Shown: positions 46,246 to 54,356 of the stretch, piece by piece
Layout of the letters: each line of letters begins with the position of its first letter
Position numbering within the stretch: the stretch's first letter is position 1
NCBI GenBank assembly: GCA_900315505.1
Contig: OMZG01000004.1
Coordinates: 1 to 64,000 of the forward strand
From: an uncultured Lachnospiraceae bacterium
GTDB lineage: Bacteria; Bacillota; Clostridia; Lachnospirales; Lachnospiraceae
DNA: 64,000 nucleotides
Direction of reading: 5' to 3'
Made by a program: the position numbers and the translations under genes
The notes under the pieces: model-generated
Told to the model about the DNA's origin: nothing
The model's input: the letters and a program-made list of their open reading frames with translations, nothing else
Database searches by the model: none

Positions 46246-46863
46246 TCATTGCTTATGTTCATTCTCTGACTCCCGCACCCTTTTTCTGGCTCTTACCAGT
46301 GTAGTCTTAGAAATCCCGGTCTCAATAGCCACCTGACGAAATGACTTGGTCTCAAGGAGAGCAAGCGCATGTCTGATCTTATCCTCCGGGATTGGCGGAC
46401 GTCCGCCCAGATGTCCGGAGGCTATCCGTCCTTCCATTGTACGCTGGATGATCATATCCCTTTCGAATTCTGCGAACGACAGAAAGATATGTACGATAAG
46501 TTTTCCTGCAGGCGTATTGTCCATGGCGATATCGCCAATCGAGAGGATCTTGATTCGGATTCCTTTGTCTATAAGTCTTTGTATCAGTTCCGCGCCATCA
46601 GCTACTGATCTGGATATCCGATCGAGCTTTGTCACGATAAGTGTATCGCCTGTATGCAGTATCTCAATCAGGCGGTTGAGCTGCGGTCTGTCCGTTGTCG
46701 CTCCGGTATACACGTCCTTGTAGATGTGTCTTTTATGCACCCCATGTTCCATCAGTTGCGCCTGCTGTTCCGACAGGCTGTTTCCCTTGATTGCCTGTGT
46801 CGCCGTACTGACCCGGATATATCCGAACTGCACCGGCTTTCTTTCTCTTGTGTTCTCTGCCAT
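46246..46863 (-). CDS. Serine recombinase of the resolvase/invertase family
   Basis: This 205-residue protein has a catalytic domain starting FGYIRVSTATQ with nucleophile Ser19, followed by VTKLDRISRS with the conserved Asp-Arg and arginines, and a long E-helix (FLSFAEFERDMIIQRTMEGR). The C-terminal domain is a helix-turn-helix (SFRQVAIETGISKTTLVRAR). Size and layout match small invertases and resolvases (Hin, Pin, Tn3 type), not large integrases. No transposase, cargo or terminal repeats are visible. It lies about 250 bp from the right arm of the inverted pilin cassette, which is a natural candidate substrate. That link is inference. Confidence 0.9.
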   Translation of the reverse strand: MAENTRERKPVQFGYIRVSTATQAIKGNSLSEQQAQLMEHGVHKRHIYKDVYTGATTDRPQLNRLIEILHTGDTLIVTKLDRISRSVADGAELIQRLIDKGIRIKILSIGDIAMDNTPAGKLIVHIFLSFAEFERDMIIQRTMEGRIASGHLGGRPPIPEDKIRHALALLETKSFRQVAIETGISKTTLVRARKRVRESENEHKQ

Positions 46864-47010
46864 GATTCGTCCTTTCTTTTCCTATATCATAGTACGAATA
46901 TCAGGCAGCAGGAAGAGATGCCTTGTCTCTTCTGCCGGACATACATGAGAAAAGGAAACCAGGCAGGCCTGGCATAGGTTTAGGGGAAGACTCGAAGCCG
47001 ATGGAAATGA

Positions 47011-48180
47011 TTAGCCAGGTACATACGGCACAAGTGAATTCAGAAAACCGTATTTCACTTCATCATTAGGGAATTTCAGAGCATAGAGACCAAATTCCCT
47101 ATCATATCCGCATATAGTCAGGTAACCGGTCTGATAGAAGAGCGGTATCGGATTGTCGTTTTCAGCAGTGTAATTCTCAATCTCATCTTTCGTGGCGTCG
47201 ACTCCTTCACCGATACGAACAAGTGATATATCAGAATTCTGCAGCTTCTTGATCAGAATCTCCGGGGTGCCTGAAGCAAACCAGTATGTTCCGAAATCTC
47301 TGTTGAAAAATGCATTGAGCAGACTATATGGATTATAAACTCCAACACCCTTTTTAGAAAAATGATATCCGTCATACATTTTCTGAAGTTCAGAGAGACA
47401 TTCATCGAAGCTTAAGTCTTCCTCTTCGGCCAGTGACGTGATCTCAGGCTGAAAATCAGTCTCGAGTTCTTCCTGCGTAATACCACATATACTGCAGAAG
47501 TCATTTGACAGAGATATATCGGTCAACTGGTTCAGATCAGAGAATATAGAGACTTTAGTGAATTTAGTGATACCTGTAAAAAATACGAACCGCAGGTAAC
47601 CATCCATGTCTTTGAGAACAGAAAAAAAGCTCTTATATAAATCACGATTTTTCTTTTCCTGTTCAGGGTAATCATACATTGTATCCAGCAGGGGCTTGTC
47701 ATATTCGTCAACAAGTACGACTACTTTCCTGTTAGTCTTCCTCTGAAGATTCATGATGACATTACGAAACCTCACTGACAGTGTCTCACCAGAAATGGCA
47801 TATCTTCCGGTAAGATCATATTCCTGTATTACATTTTCCAGAACACTGTTAAGCATATCCGACAGACCATCGGGATTTTTGTATTCGCCACTTGATAAAG
47901 AGAATGTAATAACCGGATACACCGTCCAGGCATCCTCGCCGCGTGCATTTTCCTTATCATATATGTAGAGTCCTTTAAACAGATCCTTCTTACCTCTGAA
48001 ATAACACTCAAGCGTGGAAGTGAAGAGGCTCTTGCCAAAACGTCTCGGACGTGACAGGAAATAAGGAATACTGGTACTGGCCAGATTCCATACGTACTGT
48101 GTCTTGTCTACATACATCATGCCTTCCTGTCTGATCTCTTCAAAATTCTGTTTGCCAACAGGCAACACACGTCTATCCAT
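47011..48180 (-). CDS. AAA-ATPase-like/PD-(D/E)XK family protein, C-terminally truncated (copy 2)
   Basis: The product is about 389 residues from MDRRVLPVGKQNF (ATG at 48180). GGAGG lies at the right distance, and the ATG at 48192 lies within that site. It is a clear paralogue of the 43.0-44.3 kb gene: same SRPRRFGKSLF P-loop, VVVLVDEYDKPLLDT, and GVGVYNPYSLLNAFF. It stops just after GFLNSLVPYVPG, some 130-150 residues short of full-length family members, and lacks the nuclease-like domain. Both copies end within about 45 residues of the same family position. Confidence 0.8.
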   Translation of the reverse strand: MDRRVLPVGKQNFEEIRQEGMMYVDKTQYVWNLASTSIPYFLSRPRRFGKSLFTSTLECYFRGKKDLFKGLYIYDKENARGEDAWTVYPVITFSLSSGEYKNPDGLSDMLNSVLENVIQEYDLTGRYAISGETLSVRFRNVIMNLQRKTNRKVVVLVDEYDKPLLDTMYDYPEQEKKNRDLYKSFFSVLKDMDGYLRFVFFTGITKFTKVSIFSDLNQLTDISLSNDFCSICGITQEELETDFQPEITSLAEEEDLSFDECLSELQKMYDGYHFSKKGVGVYNPYSLLNAFFNRDFGTYWFASGTPEILIKKLQNSDISLVRIGEGVDATKDEIENYTAENDNPIPLFYQTGYLTICGYDREFGLYALKFPNDEVKYGFLNSLVPYVPG

Positions 48181-48315
48181 AAAAGCCTCCATATCGGACA
48201 GTCACACCCACAAATCTGCATGACTGACGACACTACTATGATACCATGACATGTATCTTTTATCAAGAATAAAAGTTAAATATATTTAAGTACAATAAAC
48301 CATGATAAGAACAAA

Positions 48316-48351
48316 GAAATCCCCAGAGATGTGACATACATCTCTGGGGAT
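48316..48351 (-). terminator. Terminator after tmRNA
   Basis: CCCCAGAGATGT and ACATCTCTGGGG form a perfect 12 bp stem with a 5-nt loop. It lies about 15 bases beyond the tmRNA 3' end and is followed by ATTTCTTTG on the minus strand. Confidence 0.8.
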
Positions 48352-48364
48352 AAATCGTATATAG

Positions 48365-48704
48365 TGGAGTAGGCGGGAGTCGAACCCGCGTCCAAAAACC
48401 TATTCACTCTCCTTCTACGAGCGTAGTGATCTGTTTGGCATTCCCTCTGCCGGACGGGAGAGCACGCCCTTCCGGTGTTGGTAGCTTCATGATACGTACA
48501 TCAGCTCAAAGCTTTGCAGATGCCGTGTCCCATGTGTTTGAAGCCGGTGACTGAATGCATGGGGACATTCAGGCGACTCGTTGCCCTTAGGCAGCGTATG
48601 CTAAATCGTTATCTTCAGCGTTTAAATTTAATTTGAGATTTGACGCATCATCCTGCGGCTCGCTTCTAAAGCTTCAAGATCCCTGTCGAGACCTTTACTA
48701 CCCC
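48365..48704 (-). ncRNA. ssrA: Transfer-messenger RNA
   Basis: The 5' end GGGGTAG (48704) pairs with CTACTCC at the 3' end (48372-48366). The T-arm GCGGGTTCGACTCCCGC is complete. A reading frame ends in the degradation tag NAEDNDLAYAA followed by TAA. The 3' CCA is not encoded, since the bases after the discriminator A are CTA, so tRNA nucleotidyltransferase must add it. It rescues stalled ribosomes with SmpB, encoded immediately upstream at 48.75 kb. Confidence 0.93.
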
Positions 48705-48752
48705 TAAAGCTATATATACTATAGCACGCTGTCAATAATCAGTCAAGCCGGC

Positions 48753-49226
48753 TCACCTCAGATTCCTGACCTTGAAATCCCTTGCGGCCTCCCTTTCCTG
48801 GTCACGCTTCGCGATATCGGCCCTCTTATCATAAAGCTTCTTGCCCCGTGCAAGAGCTATCTCGATCTTGACTCTTGAATCCTTGAAATATGCCTCGACC
48901 GGAACCAGGGTATAGCCCTTTTCCTTGATCTTCTGCTCGAGCTTTCTGATCTCGCTCTTATGCATCAACAGCTTTCTCGGGCGAAGCGGATCCTTGTTCA
49001 TGATATTACCCTTCTCATACGGAGCTATATGCATCTGGTAGATCCAGACCTCTCCGTTCTGGATCCTGACCCATGCTTCCTTCAGTGAACAGCCACCATT
49101 ACGAAGGCTTTTCACCTCCGTTCCCACAAGTGCTATACCGCATTCAAAATATTCGTCCAGGAAATAATCATGCCTCGCCTTACGGTTAGTGGCGATTATT
49201 TTTCTTCCTGTTTTTTCCTTTGCCAT
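48753..49226 (-). CDS. smpB: SsrA-binding protein SmpB
   Basis: This 157-residue protein has the family sequences NRKARHDYFLDEYFECGIALVGTEVKSLR, PRKLLMHKSEI and the basic tail KRDQEREAARDFK. It binds tmRNA and places it in the ribosome. Its first 41 bp overlap the 3' end of rnr. It lies 48 bp before tmRNA, the usual rnr-smpB-ssrA order. Confidence 0.97.
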   Translation of the reverse strand: MAKEKTGRKIIATNRKARHDYFLDEYFECGIALVGTEVKSLRNGGCSLKEAWVRIQNGEVWIYQMHIAPYEKGNIMNKDPLRPRKLLMHKSEIRKLEQKIKEKGYTLVPVEAYFKDSRVKIEIALARGKKLYDKRADIAKRDQEREAARDFKVRNLR

Positions 49227-51534
49227 ATCTGCCTTTACCTCCTGATATTCTCTTCAGGGCCTTCTCCGCCTGCCTTGACAGCTTTCCCTTGTGGCCTACG
49301 GGTGCATAGCTGCGCGGCTTTTCGACCTTCTTATTCCCATGGAAATCATCTATCAGCTCGAAGTCTATAGTGCGGGCTACAGGGTTTGCATCCACAAGCT
49401 TCACCCTGAGAGGCATACCAAGGGTATAGTGCCTGTTAAAGCTCTTTCCAATGAGCTCATAGGTCTCTTCTGAAAACTCATAGAAGTCATCCGTCAACGT
49501 GCGTACCGGTATCATACCCTCAATAGAGTTGGGTAAAGCCACATAAAGTCCCCATGAGGTGACTCCTGAGATCCTGCCTGTGTATTCCTCTCCAATGTGA
49601 GGCATCATGTACTGGACCTTCTTCAGCTTTATTGCATCTCTCTCGGCATCGTCTGCTCTTCTCTCAAGAGACGATGTACGGTCAGCTATATCTGGAAGAG
49701 CTGCATTCAGCTCTGTCTTCTTTTTCCTTTTCAGCTTCTTATGGATTTCAAGCTTCAGCACCCGGTGAATGAACAGGTCAGGATATCTCCTGATAGGCGA
49801 GGTGAAGTGACAGTAGTACCCGGCTGCAAGTCCGAAATGCCCACTGCAGTCAGTCGTGTATCTGGCCTGCTGCATGCTTCTGAGTGTAAGCGTCTGTATC
49901 AGACTTTCTTCCGGACTTCCCGCTACCCTGTCAAGAAGCCTCTGCAGCTCCTTCGGATGGATCTGGTTCACATTTCCTTCGAGAGTATATCCGAATCCTC
50001 CGATAAACGACTTCAGGGTATTAAGCTTCTCAGGATCAGGGAATCCGTGCGTCCTGTACAGGAATGGCAGCTTGTGGTCATAAGCATGCTTCGCGACAGT
50101 CTCATTGGCTGCAAGCATGAAATCCTCAATGATATGCTGTGCTACACCTCTGTAATACGGATGGATCTCCTTCGGCTGGCCGTTCTCATCGAGCTCTACA
50201 ACAGTCTCCGGGAAATCAAAATCGATCGACCCTCTGTATGTCCTTCTGCCATGCAGGATAATGGCAAGCTCCTCCATCTGGCGAAACATCGGTACCACAT
50301 CTGCATACCTATCTATTTCTGCCTCATCATCCTCCTCGAGAATCTTATTCACGGAGGTGTATGTCATCCTGTGATTCGACCTGATGACCGACTCCACAAT
50401 CCTGTGATCCTTGATCTCTCCTGTGTCATCAATCCTCATGATACAGCTCATTGCAAGCCTGTCCTCACCCTCATTCAGTGAGCAGATTCCATTCGACAGC
50501 TCGACAGGAAGCATAGGGATCACACGGTCAGGCAGATACACCGATGTAGAACGCTTCAGGGCCTCTTTATCAAGCTCCGAATCCTCAGTCACATAGTTCG
50601 ACACATCAGCTATATGAACGCCCAGGATATAATCCTTTCCATCCATATGCAGTGATACAGCATCATCGAGATCCTTCGAATCCTCGCCATCAATAGTGAC
50701 CATGAGCTCACTTCTCAGGTCTTCACGGCCTCTCAGCTCAGACTTTCTCACCTTGCCACGTCCGGCAACCTTCTTTGCCTCGTCAAGCACAGCCTGTGGG
50801 AAATCTGTAGGGATATCATTCTCCTTTACAATGGATAAAATATCTACACCAGGCTGTCCCTTGATTCCGATGACCTCCTTTATCTCACCTGAAGGTTTCT
50901 TATTTGCACTGCCATAATCGGTGATATGACAGACTACCTTTGCATTATCGGGAGTCCCTGCTGCATTCTGTGCGGCAATGAAAATATCGCTCGTCAGATG
51001 CCTGTCATCAGGTACCACGAATCCGAAGTTTGCCGACTTCTCGAAAGTGCCGACCACATCCGTATACTCATGCTCGAGAATCTCTACAACCCTGGCCTCG
51101 TCACGGCCATTGCCGCTCTTTCCAAGTGGCTCGATACGCACAGTATCCTTGTGAAACGCCATCTGGGTATACTTCTCAGGAATGAAAAAGTCCTCATCAC
51201 ATCCCTCTACAGTCACGAACCCGAAGCCCTTGGTGTTGCTTGAAAAAACACCTGTCAGATATTTGTCAGCAGTGCTACGAGCGGTCCTGTCCGGCTCCTC
51301 TGAGACTTCCGGAACTTCTTTTTCCTGTTCCGGTGCGGCCTCATACGAACCATCATTATTTTTCTTTACCTTCTTATCTGCTACAAGAGATGACAGGGCA
51401 TTGGCAAGCTCCGTGTCATCTTCTACCAGAAGGAGTTCTTTCAGCTCATCTTCTGTCATGGGCGTGTAATTCTCATCTGAAAACAGCTGTAGCAGTGCTG
51501 CCTTCTGGTCCGCCCATCGTTCTTTCTTTGTCAT
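49186..51534 (-). CDS. rnr: Ribonuclease R
   Basis: This 782-residue exoribonuclease has an N-terminal winged helix, cold-shock domains (GVFSSNTKGFGFVTVEG), the RNB catalytic domain with DGEDSKDLDDAVS acidic ligands and HFTSPIRRYPDL, and an S1 domain. A basic tail ends KKNNRH. It degrades structured RNA and works with tmRNA-SmpB in clearing non-stop mRNAs. The last 41 bases are shared with the start of smpB. Confidence 0.96.
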   Translation of the reverse strand: MTKKERWADQKAALLQLFSDENYTPMTEDELKELLLVEDDTELANALSSLVADKKVKKNNDGSYEAAPEQEKEVPEVSEEPDRTARSTADKYLTGVFSSNTKGFGFVTVEGCDEDFFIPEKYTQMAFHKDTVRIEPLGKSGNGRDEARVVEILEHEYTDVVGTFEKSANFGFVVPDDRHLTSDIFIAAQNAAGTPDNAKVVCHITDYGSANKKPSGEIKEVIGIKGQPGVDILSIVKENDIPTDFPQAVLDEAKKVAGRGKVRKSELRGREDLRSELMVTIDGEDSKDLDDAVSLHMDGKDYILGVHIADVSNYVTEDSELDKEALKRSTSVYLPDRVIPMLPVELSNGICSLNEGEDRLAMSCIMRIDDTGEIKDHRIVESVIRSNHRMTYTSVNKILEEDDEAEIDRYADVVPMFRQMEELAIILHGRRTYRGSIDFDFPETVVELDENGQPKEIHPYYRGVAQHIIEDFMLAANETVAKHAYDHKLPFLYRTHGFPDPEKLNTLKSFIGGFGYTLEGNVNQIHPKELQRLLDRVAGSPEESLIQTLTLRSMQQARYTTDCSGHFGLAAGYYCHFTSPIRRYPDLFIHRVLKLEIHKKLKRKKKTELNAALPDIADRTSSLERRADDAERDAIKLKKVQYMMPHIGEEYTGRISGVTSWGLYVALPNSIEGMIPVRTLTDDFYEFSEETYELIGKSFNRHYTLGMPLRVKLVDANPVARTIDFELIDDFHGNKKVEKPRSYAPVGHKGKLSRQAEKALKRISGGKGRYGKGKNRKKNNRH

Positions 51535-51558
51535 AAAAATATCACTTCCTTCTATAAC

Positions 51559-51589
51559 GAAAAAAGGCCACCGCCGAAGCGATGACCTT
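51559..51589 (-). terminator. Terminator between secG and rnr
   Basis: On the minus strand AAGGTCATCGC and GCGGTGGCCTT pair around a TTCG tetraloop, followed by TTTTTT. It lies immediately after the secG stop and about 25 bp before the rnr start, so readthrough or a weak internal promoter must feed rnr. Confidence 0.85.
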
Positions 51590-51594
51590 CATTC

Positions 51595-51843
51595 TCAAAT
51601 CTTAAATGAACTCATATTAAGCAGTACTGCCAATACGAAAAATACTGCCACAAGAATAGCTGTCACTCTGATGATGACTCCTTCACGGGAACGTCCCTTA
51701 TTCTTGCTCCAGTATGTATCAAGACTCTGTCCACTAAGTGAACCAAGACCTGCATCCTCTCCCTCCTGCATCATGATGATGATCGTGAGGACGATGGATA
51801 CGATGATGAACAGAACCATGAACAGATACTTTAATGCTGTCAT
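51595..51843 (-). CDS. secG: Preprotein translocase subunit SecG
   Basis: This 82-residue protein has two transmembrane segments (YLFMVLFIIVSIVLTIIIMM and ILVAVFFVLAVLLNM) joined by the conserved cytoplasmic loop with GSLSGQSLDTYWSKNKGRSREG. It is part of the SecYEG channel. The secG-rnr-smpB-ssrA order is typical of Firmicutes. Confidence 0.95.
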   Translation of the reverse strand: MTALKYLFMVLFIIVSIVLTIIIMMQEGEDAGLGSLSGQSLDTYWSKNKGRSREGVIIRVTAILVAVFFVLAVLLNMSSFKI

Positions 51844-51927
51844 CGTGTATATACCTCCGAAAAATATATGTCATGTCGTAAGTCACAACTCAATAATTAT
51901 AAAGCTTTTATTCAGAAAATGCAAGCT

Positions 51928-53316
51928 TTACTTTTTATTTTTGAAATAATTATCGATTCCCTTTGCAGCAGCTTTTCCTGCACCCATAGCAAGTATTACT
52001 GTGGCGGCTCCTGTAACGGCATCTCCACCGGCGTATACAGCGGTCTTCGATGTCTCGCCATCATCTTCCTTTGCAATGATGCAGCCTCTCTGGTTTGTAT
52101 CAAGTCCCTTTGTGGTCGAAGCGATAAGAGGATTCGGTGAAGTACCAAGTGCCATTATGACTGTGTCGCACTCGATCTCGTACTCACTGCCCTCGATAGG
52201 TACAGGTCTCCTACGGCCTGATGCATCAGGCTCGCCAAGCTCCATCTTGATCACGCGGATGCCCTTGACCCAGCCCTTGTCATCTGCAAGGATCTCAACA
52301 GGATTCTGGAGAAGGTCAAACTGGATACCCTCTTCCTTTGCATGATGTACTTCTTCTGCTCTTGCAGGAAGCTCCTTCTCACTACGTCTGTATACGATAT
52401 GTACCTCAGCTCCGAGACGGAGTGCAGTACGGGCAGCATCCATTGCTACATTTCCACCGCCGACTACGACTACCTTCTTGCCGTGAACGATAGGAGTGTC
52501 TCCATCTTCATAGGCCTTCATGAGGTTCGATCTCGTGAGTACCTCATTGGCAGAGAATACGCCATTGCTCTGCTCTCCAGGGATTCCCATGAATCTCGGA
52601 AGTCCTGCGCCTGAACCGATAAATACAGCCTCATATCCGTACTCTTCCATCAGATCATCGATGGTGAGTGACTTTCCGATGACTACGTTGGTCTCGATAT
52701 CTACACCGAGTCCCTTTACATTGTCGACCTCAGCAGCTACTACCTTGTCCTTCGGGAGACGGAACTCAGGAATACCATATACAAGCACTCCGCCGGCCTT
52801 CTGAAGAGCTTCAAAGATTGTGACATCATATCCCATCTTTGCGAGGTCTCCGGCGCAGGTGAGTCCTGAAGGGCCTGAACCGATAACAGCAACCTTGTGG
52901 CCGTTCTTCTCCTTCGGAGGCTGTGGATGGATTCCGTTCTCACGGGCCCAGTCAGCTACGAATCTCTCCAGCTTTCCGATTGCTACTGCATCACCCTTGA
53001 TTCCTCTGATACACTGACCCTCGCACTGTGTCTCCTGCGGGCAGACACGTCCGCAGACTGCAGGCAGTGATGAGCTTTCACTTATTATCTCGTATGCTCT
53101 CTTGAAATCTCTCTCGGTCACTGCATGAATAAATGCAGGAATATTGATAGATACAGGGCATCCGCCTACGCAGCGCGGATTCTTACAGTTGAGACATCTC
53201 TTTGCCTCTTCTACTGCTTCATCCTCTGTATATCCTAAGCATACTTCGTCAAAATTATGTGCTCTTACCGCTGGCTCCTGCTCTGCGATAGGCACTCTCT
53301 TCATCATATCTGCCAT
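51928..53316 (-). CDS. NADPH-dependent glutamate-synthase-type oxidoreductase, probable NfnB
   Basis: This 462-residue protein has an N-terminal Fe-S domain with CLNCKNPRCVGGCP and CGRVCPQETQCEGQC, then two dinucleotide folds (VIGSGPSGLTCAGDLAKMG and VVVGGGNVAMDAARTALRLG). It is of the GltA family. Next to the partner at 53.3 kb, it is best read as NfnB, the large subunit of the electron-bifurcating NADH-dependent reduced ferredoxin:NADP oxidoreductase. Its ATG overlaps the partner stop by one base (TAATG). A stand-alone glutamate synthase small subunit is the alternative, but no large subunit is nearby. Confidence 0.88.
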   Translation of the reverse strand: MADMMKRVPIAEQEPAVRAHNFDEVCLGYTEDEAVEEAKRCLNCKNPRCVGGCPVSINIPAFIHAVTERDFKRAYEIISESSSLPAVCGRVCPQETQCEGQCIRGIKGDAVAIGKLERFVADWARENGIHPQPPKEKNGHKVAVIGSGPSGLTCAGDLAKMGYDVTIFEALQKAGGVLVYGIPEFRLPKDKVVAAEVDNVKGLGVDIETNVVIGKSLTIDDLMEEYGYEAVFIGSGAGLPRFMGIPGEQSNGVFSANEVLTRSNLMKAYEDGDTPIVHGKKVVVVGGGNVAMDAARTALRLGAEVHIVYRRSEKELPARAEEVHHAKEEGIQFDLLQNPVEILADDKGWVKGIRVIKMELGEPDASGRRRPVPIEGSEYEIECDTVIMALGTSPNPLIASTTKGLDTNQRGCIIAKEDDGETSKTAVYAGGDAVTGAATVILAMGAGKAAAKGIDNYFKNKK

Positions 53317-54206
53317 TACTTGTCACCTCCGCATAAACCACAGCCGCCATGATGGGTATCTCCCTCTTCGAACTCAAGCTTCTTACGGCCTTCCTCGGTC
53401 TTGTACTGCTGCATTCTCTCCATTGCCTTGTCAAAGTCCACCAGATGTCCGTCGAACTCAGGTCCGTCTACGCAGGCAAACTTTACTTTTCCATCGACAA
53501 GGAGACGGCAGGCACCGCACATACCTGTACCATCAACCATGATAGGGTTCATTGAAACGACAGTATGTATGCCGAGCTTCTCAGTGAGCTTGCAGACGAA
53601 TTTCATCATGATCATTGGTCCGATGGCTACGCACCAGTCATATCTCCTGCCCTCATCCCAGAGTGCCTGAAGCTGGTCTGTACCCATTCCATGGAAACCA
53701 TATGTACCATCATCCGTACAGATATAATGATTCTTTGCTACCTGGCTGACCTTGTCAGCATAGAACAGAAGATCCTTTGATCTCGATCCCTGGATCACAT
53801 CTGCATCAATTCCGTGCTCATGGAGCCACTTGACCTGTGGATACACAGGAGCAGTTCCTACACCACCTGAGATAAATACGATATGCTTCTTCCTTGTCTC
53901 CTCGAGATTCTCCTCACGGCAGAGCTCTGAAGGCTGGCCAAGAGGTCCCACGAAGTCGTGGAAGCTGTCACCCTCATTAAGGGCTGCCATCTTCTCAGTT
54001 GATGCTCCGATTGGCTGGAACACGATTGTGACTGTCTGTGCTTCTCTGTCGTAATCACAAATGGTAAGAGGAATTCTCTCGCCATCCTCCTCTGCGATTG
54101 CGATCACGAACTGTCCCGGCAGGCACGAATGTGTGACCATAGGTGCCTTGACATCCATCTGGTAGATGTTGGCCGCAAGCTGTTCTTTCTTTACGATCTC
54201 ATACAT
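53316..54206 (-). CDS. Sulfide/dihydroorotate-dehydrogenase-type FAD/NAD-binding subunit, probable NfnA
   Basis: This 296-residue protein has a ferredoxin-reductase-like FAD domain (PGQFVIAIAEEDGERIPLTICD) and an NAD domain (IVFISGGVGTAPVYPQ). The C-terminal [2Fe-2S] motif is GTGMCGACRLLVDG with CVDGPEF. It resembles PyrK and sulfide dehydrogenase subunit B. With the downstream gene it should form NfnAB, coupling NADH, NADPH and ferredoxin pools, which fits the ferredoxin made by the pyruvate oxidoreductase. Confidence 0.88.
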   Translation of the reverse strand: MYEIVKKEQLAANIYQMDVKAPMVTHSCLPGQFVIAIAEEDGERIPLTICDYDREAQTVTIVFQPIGASTEKMAALNEGDSFHDFVGPLGQPSELCREENLEETRKKHIVFISGGVGTAPVYPQVKWLHEHGIDADVIQGSRSKDLLFYADKVSQVAKNHYICTDDGTYGFHGMGTDQLQALWDEGRRYDWCVAIGPMIMMKFVCKLTEKLGIHTVVSMNPIMVDGTGMCGACRLLVDGKVKFACVDGPEFDGHLVDFDKAMERMQQYKTEEGRKKLEFEEGDTHHGGCGLCGGDK

Positions 54207-54229
54207 ACTTTTTTCGTTTCCTTTCGTTT

Positions 54230-54356
54230 TTTAGTTGTTAGTTTCGAGTTCTGAGTTCTGAGTTCTTAGTAAAGTTTAACTCTTAACTTATAACTTTTAA
54301 CTTATAACTCTTAACTTAGAACTCTTAACTTAGAACTCTTAACTTAGAACTTAATT
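54230..54356. repeat. Heptamer-repeat locus E between nfnA and a CobW-type gene
   Basis: The left arm (54232-54275) has GAGTTCT/TAGTTTC/TAGTAAA units. The right arm (54278-54352) has about ten units of AACTCTT, AACTTAT and AACTTAG. The arms are inverted and almost adjacent, so a long stem is possible. The right arm ends at the stop codon of the GTPase gene. Confidence 0.85.

Noticed and set aside
46246-46863. Serine recombinase as part of a transposon or integrated element
   Set aside because: No transposase, terminal inverted repeats, integrase-size recombinase or phage genes were found around it. An association with the pilin inverted repeats explains its position better, although a relic of an element cannot be excluded.
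48365-48704. A lone tRNA-like T-arm near 48.37 kb
   Set aside because: It is the tRNA-like 3' part of tmRNA; the matching 5' half and tag frame are present. No independent tRNA gene was found in the window.
49597-50481. Long plus-strand frame (294 codons) opposite rnr
   Set aside because: It lies wholly within the conserved rnr coding sequence, resembles no family I know and lacks a plausible start context.
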